64,000 nucleotides of DNA from Paraburkholderia eburnea (GTDB lineage Bacteria > Pseudomonadota > Gammaproteobacteria > Burkholderiales > Burkholderiaceae), in NCBI RefSeq assembly GCF_002917095.1, contig NZ_PQGA01000005.1, positions 62,001-126,000 of the forward strand. The letters run 5' to 3'. The first letter of the stretch is position 1. Each line of letters begins with the position of its first letter. Under the pieces are notes generated by a model that was not told where the DNA came from, made no database searches, and was given only the letters and a program-made list of their open reading frames with translations. The translations under genes were made by a program, and so were the position numbers. Below are positions 17,757 through 26,705 of this stretch, piece after piece.

Positions 17757-17962
17757 GGCGCATTTTCCCTTTCAATCTGAGTTGTCGGGCATAATTCATA
17801 CGACGTTAATTTGCATGGGAAATTAACCCATTTCAATGAATTGGATGCTAGCACTCAGGCTTTGAAAAGTGATAAGTTTTGAGCCGATACTATGAATCGG
17901 CGAACAGGTATCCCGCAGGATGATCGACCGCCGGGATCTGCCAGTCACGGCACGGTTAACCA

Positions 17963-18146
17963 GCGCCCCACAGCCAATATCCAACATCCTCTGACCAGGT
18001 TCGATCCGAATCTTCGCGAGAATTGGGTCTATTTTCTTTAACTGGGCTTCTTCAAGCGTCTCGTCACCGTTCTCGAAATAAGCGCACGAATACACCATAT
18101 TCCTGTCGGGCCAGAGTTCGTAGAACGCATTCGATACTTCGTAGTG
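17963..18146 (-). pseudogene. cfa: Fragment of a cyclopropane-fatty-acyl-phospholipid synthase gene
   Basis: On the minus strand the frame reads [38 protein letters not shown] and [13 protein letters not shown], a good match to the middle of Cfa around its SAM-binding motif (GCGWG). A stop codon (18147-18149) lies just before HYEV, and homology ends at GCG-ALV, where two codons of the usual GCGWGALV are missing and the frame becomes unlike Cfa. It covers about 60 residues of some 400, so it is a dead remnant. Confidence 0.8.
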
Positions 18147-18148
18147 TT

Positions 18149-18274
18149 AATGAGAAAAAAGAGTTTGTTCTGTTGCCACGTCGCTGGGTGGTAGAACGCA
18201 GCTTCGGTTGGCTGAACCGTTTCCGCCGACTGGCCAGAGACTACGAGCGATTGCCCGAAACCCTGGCCGGCCTG
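18149..18274 (+). pseudogene. C-terminal fragment of an IS5-family transposase
   Basis: The plus strand encodes [20 protein letters not shown] and [17 protein letters not shown], the end of the DDE domain of IS5-group (IS402-like) transposases, including the catalytic Glu of WVVERSFGW. There is no N-terminal part and no terminal repeat. It begins 3 bp after the cfa fragment and ends just before the GntR gene, so it marks an old insertion and deletion. Confidence 0.8.
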
Positions 18275-18286
18275 CCACGCTCTAAC

Positions 18287-19018
18287 CTAACGCCCCTCAA
18301 ACAATGCGACGTTCGCGTCATACGCGGCCTGCTGACGCCGGAATGCGTCGTCCAGATGTTCGCGCAGCGCTTGTTCGGCGGCATCGGCATCGTGTTTTTC
18401 CAGCGCGTCCAGCACCCGCTGATGCTGCTTGAGCGTCACGTCGGCCACGACCGGATCGCGCACCGTGACGTGGCGCACGCGGTCGATCGGCGCGCGCGCG
18501 AATTCCACCAACTGCTGCACACGCGGTAGCCGCGCAGCCGTACAGACCGTGGCGTGAAACGCGTTGTCGCAGGCAATCGCCGCAACGGCGTTATTGCGCT
18601 CGATCGCACGCCGGTGGGCTTCCTGGATATCGTGGAGTTGTTCGAGTTCGCGTGTCGAGATGATGTCGGCGGCGCGCCGGATGCTGGCGATTTCGAGCAC
18701 CTGACGAATCAAGGCGCTTTCCGCGAACTGCTCGCGCTTCACCGGCGCGACGAAGGTGCCCGATTGCGCCGCAATGCGCACCAGTTCCTCGCGTGCGAGC
18801 TGAAGCAGCGCCTCGCGCACCGGCGTGCGCGAAATGCCGAGCGCGTCCGCCAACGCACGCTCGAAAACGACATCGTCGGGCTGCAGTGTCATGGTGACGA
18901 TGGCGTCGCGCAGCAGTTGATAGAGCTGCGTCGACAACGCCTTCGAGCGGTCCAGCATGAAATCGGCGGGGAGCAGCCGGGCGACGAATGCGTCCGGCTC
19001 GTTACGGTCTTCGGTCAT
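18287..19018 (-). CDS. GntR-family (FCD subfamily) transcriptional regulator
   Basis: 243 aa. An N-terminal winged helix (about residues 25-95; [19 protein letters not shown] is the recognition region) is followed by an all-helical FCD domain with likely metal-binding residues, such as the His in [12 protein letters not shown] and the HQRVLDAL helix. FCD members usually sense carboxylic or sugar acids. It is divergent from the sugar-acid operon at 19246, across a 227 bp spacer with ACTAATA-type palindromes, so it most likely represses that operon and itself. Confidence 0.92.
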   Translation of the reverse strand: MTEDRNEPDAFVARLLPADFMLDRSKALSTQLYQLLRDAIVTMTLQPDDVVFERALADALGISRTPVREALLQLAREELVRIAAQSGTFVAPVKREQFAESALIRQVLEIASIRRAADIISTRELEQLHDIQEAHRRAIERNNAVAAIACDNAFHATVCTAARLPRVQQLVEFARAPIDRVRHVTVRDPVVADVTLKQHQRVLDALEKHDADAAEQALREHLDDAFRRQQAAYDANVALFEGR

Positions 19019-19071
19019 AGATCGGTTCGGATTGCAGCGTGCTCCGCCTTCGGAATGAGAGCACGGCCCTC

Positions 19072-19082
19072 AGTATATTAGT
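19072..19082. promoter_or_regulatory. Partial GntR operator copy
   Basis: AGTATATTAGT repeats nine of the central bases of the perfect palindrome at 19186. It is 54 bp from the GntR start and is a likely site for self-control. Confidence 0.45.
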
Positions 19083-19185
19083 GTCCTAATCTTTTTACCC
19101 CGACAGCACCCCTTCTCCCAGGGTTTTCCCGCAATTCTCGCGATGCGCGGTTGCCCTCCATCGACGAATTCACTATCATCTGCGT

Positions 19186-19199
19186 ACTAATATATTAGT
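19186..19199. promoter_or_regulatory. Perfect 14-bp palindrome, likely GntR operator
   Basis: ACTAATATATTAGT is its own reverse complement and lies 47 bp before the MFS gene start, where a repressor would block transcription. FCD-GntR regulators bind such short AT-centred palindromes. A partial copy is found 104 bp away near the regulator gene. Confidence 0.65.
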
Positions 19200-19245
19200 T
19201 GACTAGTGCATTGAACACCAAGCGTATCCCCACGCAGGAGACACC

Positions 19246-20571
19246 ATGCAATTCGAAGACACCGCCGCCGGCCACAAGGTCGATCCGGCCCGCGCCGCAG
19301 CCCACGCCGCCGCTCCCACTGCCGTGCGCTGGCGCATTTTCTGGATCCTCTTGCTGCTGTCGTCGATCAACTACATCGACCGCGCCTCTCTGTCCGTCGC
19401 GCTGCCGATCGTCTCGACCGAATTCAATCTCACGCCGGCGATGGAAGGCGTCCTCCTGAGCGCATTCTTCTGGACCTACGCGCTGATGCAGATCCCCAGC
19501 GGCCTGCTGGTCGATCGCTTCAAGGCGCGCAATATCGTCGGTATGGCGACGATTGCGTGGGGCGCGTGCCAGGCGGTCGCCGCCGGTTGCTTTCACTGGA
19601 TTCCGCTGCTGCTCACGCGGCTGGGTCTGGGCGTGGCCGAATCGCCCATCATGCCCGCGGGCGCCAAGCTGGCCGGGTCGTGGCTCACGCCGTCCGAACG
19701 CGGTCGCGGCGCGGCGCTGCTCGACGGCGGCGCGCCGCTCGGGTCCGCTTTTGGCGCAATCATCATCACCGCGCTGATCGCCTGGCTCGGCTCGTGGCGT
19801 CTTGCATTCGTGGTGGCGGGCGTGGGCACGGTGGTCGTCGGCGTGCTGGCCTGGTGGTATATCCGCAATCATCCCGCCGAGCATCCGGGCGTAAACGCCG
19901 CCGAACTGGCGCACGTCGAAGCCGCCCGCCGCAAACCCGGCGCCAGTGCGGCGCGCGAACGTCTGCCGCTGCGCGCCGTGCTGGCCGACCGCTCGGTGCT
20001 GTGCATGTTCGCGAGCTGGGCCTGCTACAACAGCGTGTTCTACGGCCTGATGACGTGGATGCCCAGCTATCTGCACAAGGCGCACGGCTTCGATCTCAAG
20101 CAGATGGGCGGCGCGACCTTTGTGATCTTCATGTGCGGCTTTATCGGCGAACTGTTCGGCGGCTGGCTCGCCGACAAATGGCGCGCGGCGGGCGGCGAAG
20201 CCAACCGCGTGATGAAGTCGATGTTCAGCTTCGCGGGCCTCGCCTCAGCCGCCGCGATTCTCGCCGTGAGCTACGCAAGCGGCCTCGTGAGCGTGGTCGT
20301 CCTGCTCTCGATCGCCCTCTTCTTCATCCGCTGGTGCGGCATGTTCTGGGGCGTGCCCGCCACGCTCGGCGGCCAGTCGCGCGCCGGTCTGCTGGCCGGT
20401 GCGATGAACTTCTCCGGCAACATCGTCGGCGTCGTGGTGCCGATCCTGATCGGCATCATCGTGCAAACGACCGGCACGTATTTCCTTGCGCTGATGTTCT
20501 TCGTCGTCGCCGCATTCGGCCTCGCCGTGTGCGCGAGCCTGATCGACTATCGCGATCGCGGCCTCGACTGA
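19246..20571 (+). CDS. MFS transporter, anion:cation symporter family (sugar acid uptake)
   Basis: 441 aa with about 12 membrane helices. The first helix ends in SSINYIDRASLSVALP, the loop is SGLLVDRFKARN, and RLGLGVAESPIMPAGAKL is typical of the ACS family (GudP, GarP, ExuT and relatives), which import hexuronates, aldarates and aldonates with protons. It is the first gene of the operon MFS, dehydratase, second dehydratase, dehydrogenase and so should import their substrate. The N-terminus is Ala-rich and cytoplasmic. Confidence 0.9.
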   Translation: MQFEDTAAGHKVDPARAAAHAAAPTAVRWRIFWILLLLSSINYIDRASLSVALPIVSTEFNLTPAMEGVLLSAFFWTYALMQIPSGLLVDRFKARNIVGMATIAWGACQAVAAGCFHWIPLLLTRLGLGVAESPIMPAGAKLAGSWLTPSERGRGAALLDGGAPLGSAFGAIIITALIAWLGSWRLAFVVAGVGTVVVGVLAWWYIRNHPAEHPGVNAAELAHVEAARRKPGASAARERLPLRAVLADRSVLCMFASWACYNSVFYGLMTWMPSYLHKAHGFDLKQMGGATFVIFMCGFIGELFGGWLADKWRAAGGEANRVMKSMFSFAGLASAAAILAVSYASGLVSVVVLLSIALFFIRWCGMFWGVPATLGGQSRAGLLAGAMNFSGNIVGVVVPILIGIIVQTTGTYFLALMFFVVAAFGLAVCASLIDYRDRGLD

Positions 20572-20599
20572 ACCCGCTTCCTCTTTCCGGTACGAACTC

Positions 20600-22192
20600 A
20601 TGCATTCCACTTCCACTGCTGAACTGACGCGCCAGGCGCGCCAAACGGACGATACCCGGCCGCGCGCCCGCGCAATCCGGCTGCATCCCGCCGACGATGT
20701 GGTCGTCGCGCTCGAACAGTTGATCGGCGGGATGCCCATCGAGGGTGAAAACGTCATTGCCAGCGGCCTGATTCCGCCGGGTCACAAGGTCGCGACGCGC
20801 GCTCTCGCCACCGGCGCGCCGGTGCACCGCTACGGGCAGATCATCGGCTTCGCACGGCAGCCAATCGCAGCGGGCGAACACGTGCATACGCACAATCTCG
20901 ACATGGGCGAGTTCTCCCGCGACTATGCGTACGGCCTGGCCGCGCGCGCCACCGACTACGTGCCCGAGTCGCAACGCGCGACCTTCGAAGGCATCGTGCG
21001 GGCGGACGGACGCGTGGCCACGCGCAATTACATCGGAATCCTGACCTCCGTGAACTGCTCGGCCACGGTTGCGCGCGCCATCGCCGATCATTTCCGACGC
21101 GACATTCATCCCGAGGCGCTCGCCGATTATCCGAACGTGGATGGCGTGGTCGCGCTCACGCACGGCGTAGGTTGCGCCGTCGATACCGAAGGCGAAGCGC
21201 TCGCGCTCCTGCAGCGCACGCTAGGCGGCTACGCGTGCCATACCAACTTCGCGAGCGTGCTCGTGATCGGGCTGGGCTGCGAGACGAACCAGATTCCGCG
21301 CCTGCTCGAAACGCAAGGACTCAAGGAGCACGCCGGCCTGCGCACGTTCACGATCCAGGACACGGGCGGCACGGCGAAGACGATTGCCAAAGGCATCGAC
21401 ATCGTCAAGTCGATGCTTGCCGATGCGAACGCCGTGCACCGCCAGCCGGTGAGCGCGAGCCATCTCAGCGTGGGCCTGCAATGCGGCGGCTCGGATGGCT
21501 ATTCGGGGATCACGGCGAACCCGGTGCTGGGTGCGGCGGTGGATCGGCTCGTGCGCCACGGCGGCACGGCAATACTGTCGGAAACGCCCGAAATCTACGG
21601 CGCCGAACATCTGCTCACGCGCCGCGCGCTCACGCGCGAAGTGGGCGAAAAGCTCGTCGCGCGCATCCACTGGTGGGAAGACTATTGTGCGCGCCACAAC
21701 GCCGCGATGAACAACAACCCTTCAGCCGGCAACAAGGCGGGCGGCCTCACGACGGTGCTGGAAAAATCGCTGGGTGGTATCGCCAAGGCCGGCAGCACCA
21801 ATCTCGTCGAAGTCTATGAATACGCGCAGCCCGTCAGCGCGAAGGGCCTCGTATTCATGGATACGCCAGGCTACGACCCGATCTCCGCGACGGGTCAGGT
21901 CGCGGGCGGCGCGAACCTCATCTGCTTCACCACGGGGCGCGGCTCGGCCTATGGCTGCGCGCCCACGCCCTCGCTCAAGCTCGCGACCAACAGCGCGCTC
22001 TGGAAGCGTCAATCCGACGACATGGATCTGAATTGCGGCGGTGTCGTGGATGGCGGCGACGATATCGACACGCTGGGCGAAGTGCTGTTTCGCATGATGC
22101 TCGACACCGCGTCGGGCAAGCGCACGCGCAGCGAACTGCACGGCTATGGTCAGAACGAGTTCGTACCATGGCAGATCGGCGCGATCACCTGA
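20600..22192 (+). CDS. UxaA/GarD-family sugar-acid dehydratase
   Basis: 530 aa. Residues about 40-115 form an SAF domain (PPGHKVATRALATGAPVHRY), the rest the catalytic domain with QCGGSDGYSGITANPVLGAA, NPSAGNKAGGLTTVLEKSLG, GYDPISATGQVAGGANLICF and the end SELHGYGQNEFVPWQIGA, closer by eye to altronate dehydratase UxaA than to GarD. The family uses iron or other divalent metal to dehydrate a sugar acid to a 2-keto-3-deoxy acid. Because the next two enzymes lead to alpha-ketoglutarate, a C5 aldonate or a C6 aldarate is a better guess than altronate. It starts 28 bp after the transporter. Confidence 0.88.
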   Translation: MHSTSTAELTRQARQTDDTRPRARAIRLHPADDVVVALEQLIGGMPIEGENVIASGLIPPGHKVATRALATGAPVHRYGQIIGFARQPIAAGEHVHTHNLDMGEFSRDYAYGLAARATDYVPESQRATFEGIVRADGRVATRNYIGILTSVNCSATVARAIADHFRRDIHPEALADYPNVDGVVALTHGVGCAVDTEGEALALLQRTLGGYACHTNFASVLVIGLGCETNQIPRLLETQGLKEHAGLRTFTIQDTGGTAKTIAKGIDIVKSMLADANAVHRQPVSASHLSVGLQCGGSDGYSGITANPVLGAAVDRLVRHGGTAILSETPEIYGAEHLLTRRALTREVGEKLVARIHWWEDYCARHNAAMNNNPSAGNKAGGLTTVLEKSLGGIAKAGSTNLVEVYEYAQPVSAKGLVFMDTPGYDPISATGQVAGGANLICFTTGRGSAYGCAPTPSLKLATNSALWKRQSDDMDLNCGGVVDGGDDIDTLGEVLFRMMLDTASGKRTRSELHGYGQNEFVPWQIGAIT

Positions 22193-22241
22193 AACGCAGA
22201 TTCCATCGCATTCCGAACTAATATTCAAGGATTACTGGCCC

Positions 22242-23174
22242 ATGGCAACGCAAGCATTCAATACGCCCTATCGCGGCGTGTTCCCGGTCATGCCGACCAT
22301 TTTCACGCAGAGCGGCGAACTCGATCTCGACGGCCAGCGCCGCTGCACCGACTTCATGATCGACGCAGGCTCGAACGGTCTGTGCATTCTCGCGAACTTC
22401 TCCGAGCAGTTCTCGCTGACCGACGCCGAACGCGACACGGTCATGCGCGCCGTGCTCGAACAGGTCGCGGGCCGCGTGCCTGTGATCGTCACGACTTCGC
22501 ATTTCAGCGCGCGCGTGTGCGCCGAACGCAGCCGCGCCGCCCAGGACGCCGGCGCCGCGATGGTCATGGTGATGCCGCCGTATCACGGCGCAACGCTGCG
22601 CGCGAGCGAGACGGCGATCTACGCGTTCTTCCGCGCCGTCTCGGAGGCGATCACGATCCCCGTGATGATTCAGGATGCGCCGATGAGCGGCACCGCGCTT
22701 TCCGTGCCCTTTCTCGCGCGCATGGCGCACGAACTCGACAACGTCAGCTACTTCAAGATCGAGGTCCCGCAAGCCGCCGCGAAACTGCGCGAACTGATCG
22801 CCGTGGGCGGCGACGCCATCGTCGGCCCGTGGGACGGCGAAGAAGCCATCACGCTGATCGCCGATCTCGAAGCGGGCGCAACCGGCGCGATGACGGGCGG
22901 CGGCTATCCCGACGGCATCCGCCGCATCGTCGATGCCTGGGCCGCGGGCCGCGCCGAAGAAGCGGAGCAGGAGTATCAGCGCTGGCTGCCGCTCATCAAT
23001 CACGAGAACCGCCAGGGCGGGATTGCCACGGCGAAGGCGCTCATGAAAGCCGGCGGGGTGATCGCCTCGGATGCCGTGCGCGCGCCGCTGCCCGGTATCG
23101 CCGAACCCACGCGCGCGAGCCTGCTGCGCATCGCAAAGCGGCTCGATCCGCTCGTGCTGCGCTGGGGCCGTTGA
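22242..23174 (+). CDS. DapA-family dehydratase, 2-keto-3-deoxyarabonate type
   Basis: 310 aa TIM barrel. The Schiff-base lysine is K172 in [11 protein letters not shown]. The usual DapA Tyr motif is replaced by [10 protein letters not shown], and [12 protein letters not shown] and [13 protein letters not shown] match L-2-keto-3-deoxyarabonate dehydratase of Azospirillum, which makes alpha-ketoglutarate semialdehyde. 5-dehydro-4-deoxyglucarate dehydratase is a more distant relative. ATG at 22242 is chosen for family fit and an AGGA about 11 bp before it. It lies between the UxaA-like enzyme and the semialdehyde dehydrogenase, as expected for the middle step. Confidence 0.88.
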   Translation: MATQAFNTPYRGVFPVMPTIFTQSGELDLDGQRRCTDFMIDAGSNGLCILANFSEQFSLTDAERDTVMRAVLEQVAGRVPVIVTTSHFSARVCAERSRAAQDAGAAMVMVMPPYHGATLRASETAIYAFFRAVSEAITIPVMIQDAPMSGTALSVPFLARMAHELDNVSYFKIEVPQAAAKLRELIAVGGDAIVGPWDGEEAITLIADLEAGATGAMTGGGYPDGIRRIVDAWAAGRAEEAEQEYQRWLPLINHENRQGGIATAKALMKAGGVIASDAVRAPLPGIAEPTRASLLRIAKRLDPLVLRWGR

Positions 23175-23209
23175 GCGCGCCCTCGTTTCATATTCACACA
23201 GGAAGCATC

Positions 23210-24799
23210 ATGCAGATTTCAGGCAGCGCGCTGATCGGTCAACGCAGCAGTCAACGCAGCGTCGCGGGTGAATCCGCCTTTCACGCGATCGATCCGGTCA
23301 GCGGCGCGCAACTCGAACCCGCGTTCGCGCGCACCTCGGCGCAGGACGTCGCGCTCGCGTGCGAACTGGCCGCGCAGGCATTCGACCGTTATCGGGAAAC
23401 CTCGCTCGAACAGCGGGCGGCATTGCTCGAACGCATCGCCGCCTGCATCGTCGAACTGGGCGACGCGCTCATCGAACGCTGCGTCGCCGAAACGGGCCTG
23501 CCCCGCGCGCGCGTCGAAGGCGAACGCGGGCGCACCGTCGGCCAGTTGAAGCTGTTCGCCGAAGTCGTGCGCGCGGGCGATTTTCTCGGTCTGCGTATCG
23601 ATCCCGCCCAGCCGGAACGCAAGCCCGCGCCGCGCGTCGATCTGCGCATGCGTCAGATCGCGCTCGGCCCCGTGGCCGTATTCGGTGCGAGCAATTTCCC
23701 GCTGGCTTTCTCGGTCGCGGGCGGCGATACGGCGGCGGCGCTCGCGGCCGGCTGCCCGGTCGTCGTGAAGGCGCATCCGGCGCATCCCGGCACATCGGAA
23801 CTCGTCGGCCGCGCCATCCAGCAGGCCGTGCGCGACTGCGCGCTGCCTGAGGGCGTTTTCTCGCTCGTTTTCGACGACGGCATCGACGCGGGCGTTGCCC
23901 TGGTCGCGCATCCGCACATCAAGGCGGTGGGCTTCACGGGTTCGCGCGCGGGCGGCCTGGCGCTCATGCAGCTCGCGGCGCGCCGCCCCGAGCCGATCCC
24001 GGTGTACGCGGAAATGAGCAGTATCAATCCTGTGCTGCTGCTCCCGCATGCGCTGGCCAAACGCGCCGAAGCCATCGGCCAGGCCTTTGCCGCTTCGCTC
24101 ACGCTGGGCACCGGCCAGTTCTGCACCAATCCGGGCCTGATCCTGGCCATCGACGGCCCGGACCTGCAGCGCTTCATCGATGCAGCCGCAGCGGCACTTG
24201 AGACACTTCCGGCCACGCCGATGCTCACGGCGGGCATCCACGGCGCGTATGAGCGCGGCGTCGAGCGCATGCAGGGCCAGCCGGGTGTCGAGCAGGCGGG
24301 CGCGGGCGCGGCCTCGCGCGACGCCTGCGCGCACGCGGGCCGTAGCGCCCTGTTCGTGACCGATGCGCAAGTATTCGCACAACAGCCTGCCCTGCACGAT
24401 GAAATCTTCGGACCCGCTTCGCTCGTCGTGCGCTGCCCCGACGCGGGCACGCTGCAGGGAATCGTCGAACAGCTCGAAGGCCAGTTGACGATCGCGCTCC
24501 ATATCGACGATGCCGATTGCGATCTGGCGCGCGCCCTGTTGCCGACGCTCGAACGCCGTGCAGGCCGTGTGCTCGTGAACGGCTTCGGCACCGGCGTGGA
24601 GGTGGGTCATGCGATGGTGCACGGCGGCCCGTTCCCGGCGACTTCGGATGGCCGTTCGACTTCGGTCGGCAGCCTCGCGATCGCGCGCTTCCTGCGCCCT
24701 GTGAGCTATCAGGACATGCCTGACGCGCTGCTGCCCGCCGCGCTGCGGGACGGCAATCCGCTCGACTTGCGGCGCAGCGTGAACGGCGCGCCGGGCTGA
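23210..24799 (+). CDS. Alpha-ketoglutarate semialdehyde dehydrogenase (NADP-type aldehyde dehydrogenase)
   Basis: 529 aa aldehyde dehydrogenase. N162 ([17 protein letters not shown]), the general base E268 ([11 protein letters not shown]) and nucleophile C305 ([10 protein letters not shown]) are all present. The [13 protein letters not shown] block and the length are typical of the KGSADH/2,5-dioxovalerate dehydrogenase group. It oxidises the semialdehyde from the previous step to alpha-ketoglutarate, feeding the TCA cycle. A GGAAG site precedes the ATG at 23210. Last gene of the operon. Confidence 0.9.
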   Translation: MQISGSALIGQRSSQRSVAGESAFHAIDPVSGAQLEPAFARTSAQDVALACELAAQAFDRYRETSLEQRAALLERIAACIVELGDALIERCVAETGLPRARVEGERGRTVGQLKLFAEVVRAGDFLGLRIDPAQPERKPAPRVDLRMRQIALGPVAVFGASNFPLAFSVAGGDTAAALAAGCPVVVKAHPAHPGTSELVGRAIQQAVRDCALPEGVFSLVFDDGIDAGVALVAHPHIKAVGFTGSRAGGLALMQLAARRPEPIPVYAEMSSINPVLLLPHALAKRAEAIGQAFAASLTLGTGQFCTNPGLILAIDGPDLQRFIDAAAAALETLPATPMLTAGIHGAYERGVERMQGQPGVEQAGAGAASRDACAHAGRSALFVTDAQVFAQQPALHDEIFGPASLVVRCPDAGTLQGIVEQLEGQLTIALHIDDADCDLARALLPTLERRAGRVLVNGFGTGVEVGHAMVHGGPFPATSDGRSTSVGSLAIARFLRPVSYQDMPDALLPAALRDGNPLDLRRSVNGAPG

Positions 24800-24821
24800 A
24801 CGCTTCGAAGCTCTACAGCGC

Positions 24822-24850
24822 GCGATAGCGGTCGGAAAGCACGCTATCGC
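24822..24850. terminator. Hairpin between convergent genes
   Basis: GCGATAGCG (24822-24830) pairs perfectly with CGCTATCGC (24842-24850) around an 11-nt loop. It stands between the stop of the dehydrogenase operon and the convergent SDR gene. There is no T-run, so termination is plausible but not shown. Confidence 0.45.
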
Positions 24851-24876
24851 TTCGCTTCGAACACATCGACCGGCCG

Positions 24877-25770
24877 CTACAGATAGCATGCCTGGTCCAG
24901 ATCCGAAATGAGCGACGGCCCGCTCGGCCGCCAGCCGAGGCGCGCCTGAGTCAGCGCGCTGGAGGCCGGCATATCCAGGCCGACGAAGAGGGCCATCCAG
25001 CCGAAATGCGCTTGCGCCTGTTCCGCGGTGATCGACACGACAGGCAATGCAAGCCCACGCCCAAGCGATTCGGCGATGTCGCGGCTGCTGATGCCCTCTT
25101 CCCCCACGGCGTGATAACGCGCACCGGCTTCCGCTTTTTCAATCGCTAGCCGATAGAGCCGCACGACATCGGACAGATGCCCTGCCGGCCAGCGGTTGCG
25201 GCCCTCGCCGACATAAGCCACAGCGCCTTTCTCCCGCGCAATTGCGATCAATGGCGTAATCAGCCCCTGCTTGAGCGGGTTATGCACTTGCGGCAAGCGC
25301 ATCACCGAGACGTTCACGCCCGCGTCGAGCAGCGTGTTTCCCGCGATTTCCGAGCCGATGCGCGGATTGGGATGACTCGTGTTGAAAACGTCCTCGCTCG
25401 CGGGTTCGCCGTGCTCACCGCTGCCCACTCCGGTACCCGATGTAATCAGCAGCGGCCGATCCGAGCCCGCCAGCACCGAGCCGAGCGCCGCGATCGCACG
25501 CTTGTCCTTTTCGCAATTTTCGGCGAACCGTGAAAAGTCATGATCGAACGCCGCGTGGATCACGGCGTCCGCCTTTTCGGCACCGCGTTTCATACTGTCG
25601 ACGTCTTCGAGCGTCCCAAGGTGAGGAGCCGCGCCGGCTGCCTTGAGCGCCTGCGCACCGGCGTCCGAGCGGGTCATCCCAATCACCCGATGACCGGCCT
25701 GAATCAGTTCCGGGACAAGGGCCGAACCGATGAAACCGGTCGCGCCCGTCAAAAAGATTCGCATCGTCAA
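24877..25770 (-). CDS. NAD(P)-dependent epimerase/dehydratase-like SDR protein
   Basis: 297 aa extended SDR. The nucleotide site is GATGFIGSALVPELI near the N-terminus, followed by a Rossmann fold; DAVIHAAFDHDF is the usual second motif. The classical YxxxK is not obvious, as in atypical SDRs acting as reductases or regulators. It is divergent from an XRE regulator 101 bp away, a pairing common in proteobacteria where the regulator controls the SDR. The substrate is unknown. Confidence 0.85.
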   Translation of the reverse strand: MTMRIFLTGATGFIGSALVPELIQAGHRVIGMTRSDAGAQALKAAGAAPHLGTLEDVDSMKRGAEKADAVIHAAFDHDFSRFAENCEKDKRAIAALGSVLAGSDRPLLITSGTGVGSGEHGEPASEDVFNTSHPNPRIGSEIAGNTLLDAGVNVSVMRLPQVHNPLKQGLITPLIAIAREKGAVAYVGEGRNRWPAGHLSDVVRLYRLAIEKAEAGARYHAVGEEGISSRDIAESLGRGLALPVVSITAEQAQAHFGWMALFVGLDMPASSALTQARLGWRPSGPSLISDLDQACYL

Positions 25771-25871
25771 CTCCTTCTGGTCGTGACCTCCGCACTATCT
25801 GCCGAATTTTTATTCCGTTAAAGTAGTGACGTTATCATGGTAAAACGACTAACAGGACTAGCAGGAATCTC

Positions 25872-26693
25872 ATGCCGGTCACCGCGCCAGCCTCCCTCGG
25901 CGACTTCCTGAAGAGTCGCCGCACCCGGCTCGATCCCGCGAGCTTTGGCTATTCGGGGCGCCGGCGCACGCCGGGCCTGCGCCGCGAAGAAGTCGCGCAA
26001 CGCGCCAATATCAGTTCGACCTGGTACACGTGGCTCGAACAGGGGCGCGGCGGCGCACCCTCGGCGAGCGTGCTCGAACGCATTGCGGGCGCGCTGATGC
26101 TCACGAACACCGAGCGCGAGCATCTCTTCATGCTCGGCCTGGGCAGGCCGCCGGAAGTCCGCTACCGGGCCGTCAACGACGTCCATCCACGCTTGCAGCG
26201 CTTTCTCGACTCACTGCAATCGAGTCCCGCCATCATCAAGAATCCGGTGTGGGACGTGATCGCGTGGAATCGCGCGGCCGCTGTCGTGCTGACCGACTAC
26301 GGCGCGCTGCCGCCCGATGGACGCAATATCCTGCGCTTTCTGTTCGGCAATGACGAGGTGCGCGCGAAACAGCATGACTGGGACAGCGTCGCGCGTTTTG
26401 TCGTGGGTGCGTTCAGAGCCGATGTGGCGCGTGCGGGCCTGGTTTCGGAGGCTGGCAAGCTCGTCGATGAGTTGTGCGCCGCGAGTCCTGAATTCGAAAC
26501 GTTGTGGCGTGAGAACGACCTGCATAACCACGCCGATGGCGGCGTGAAACGGCTGTTGCATCCCATACTTGGGCCGATCGAACTGGAGTATTCGGCATTC
26601 GCAGTCGATGGCCGGCCGGATCTTGGCATGATCGTTTATACGCCGCTCGACGACGCCATGGCTGCACGCATCAAGGCGCTTGCAGAGCGTTGA
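25872..26693 (+). CDS. XRE-family regulator with MmyB-like ligand domain
   Basis: 273 aa. Residues about 10-70 form a Cro/C1-type helix-turn-helix (GLRREEVAQRANISSTWYTW, LEQGRG), then a PAS-like MmyB domain (residues 95-270: NPVWDVIAWNRAAAVVLTDY, HNHADGGVKRLLHPILGPIE). In related proteins the C-terminal domain binds a fatty acid or similar small molecule. Probably controls the divergent SDR gene. The stop lies 13 bp before the convergent kinase stop. Confidence 0.9.
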   Translation: MPVTAPASLGDFLKSRRTRLDPASFGYSGRRRTPGLRREEVAQRANISSTWYTWLEQGRGGAPSASVLERIAGALMLTNTEREHLFMLGLGRPPEVRYRAVNDVHPRLQRFLDSLQSSPAIIKNPVWDVIAWNRAAAVVLTDYGALPPDGRNILRFLFGNDEVRAKQHDWDSVARFVVGAFRADVARAGLVSEAGKLVDELCAASPEFETLWRENDLHNHADGGVKRLLHPILGPIELEYSAFAVDGRPDLGMIVYTPLDDAMAARIKALAER

Positions 26694-26705
26694 GTACGCA
26701 ACGGC

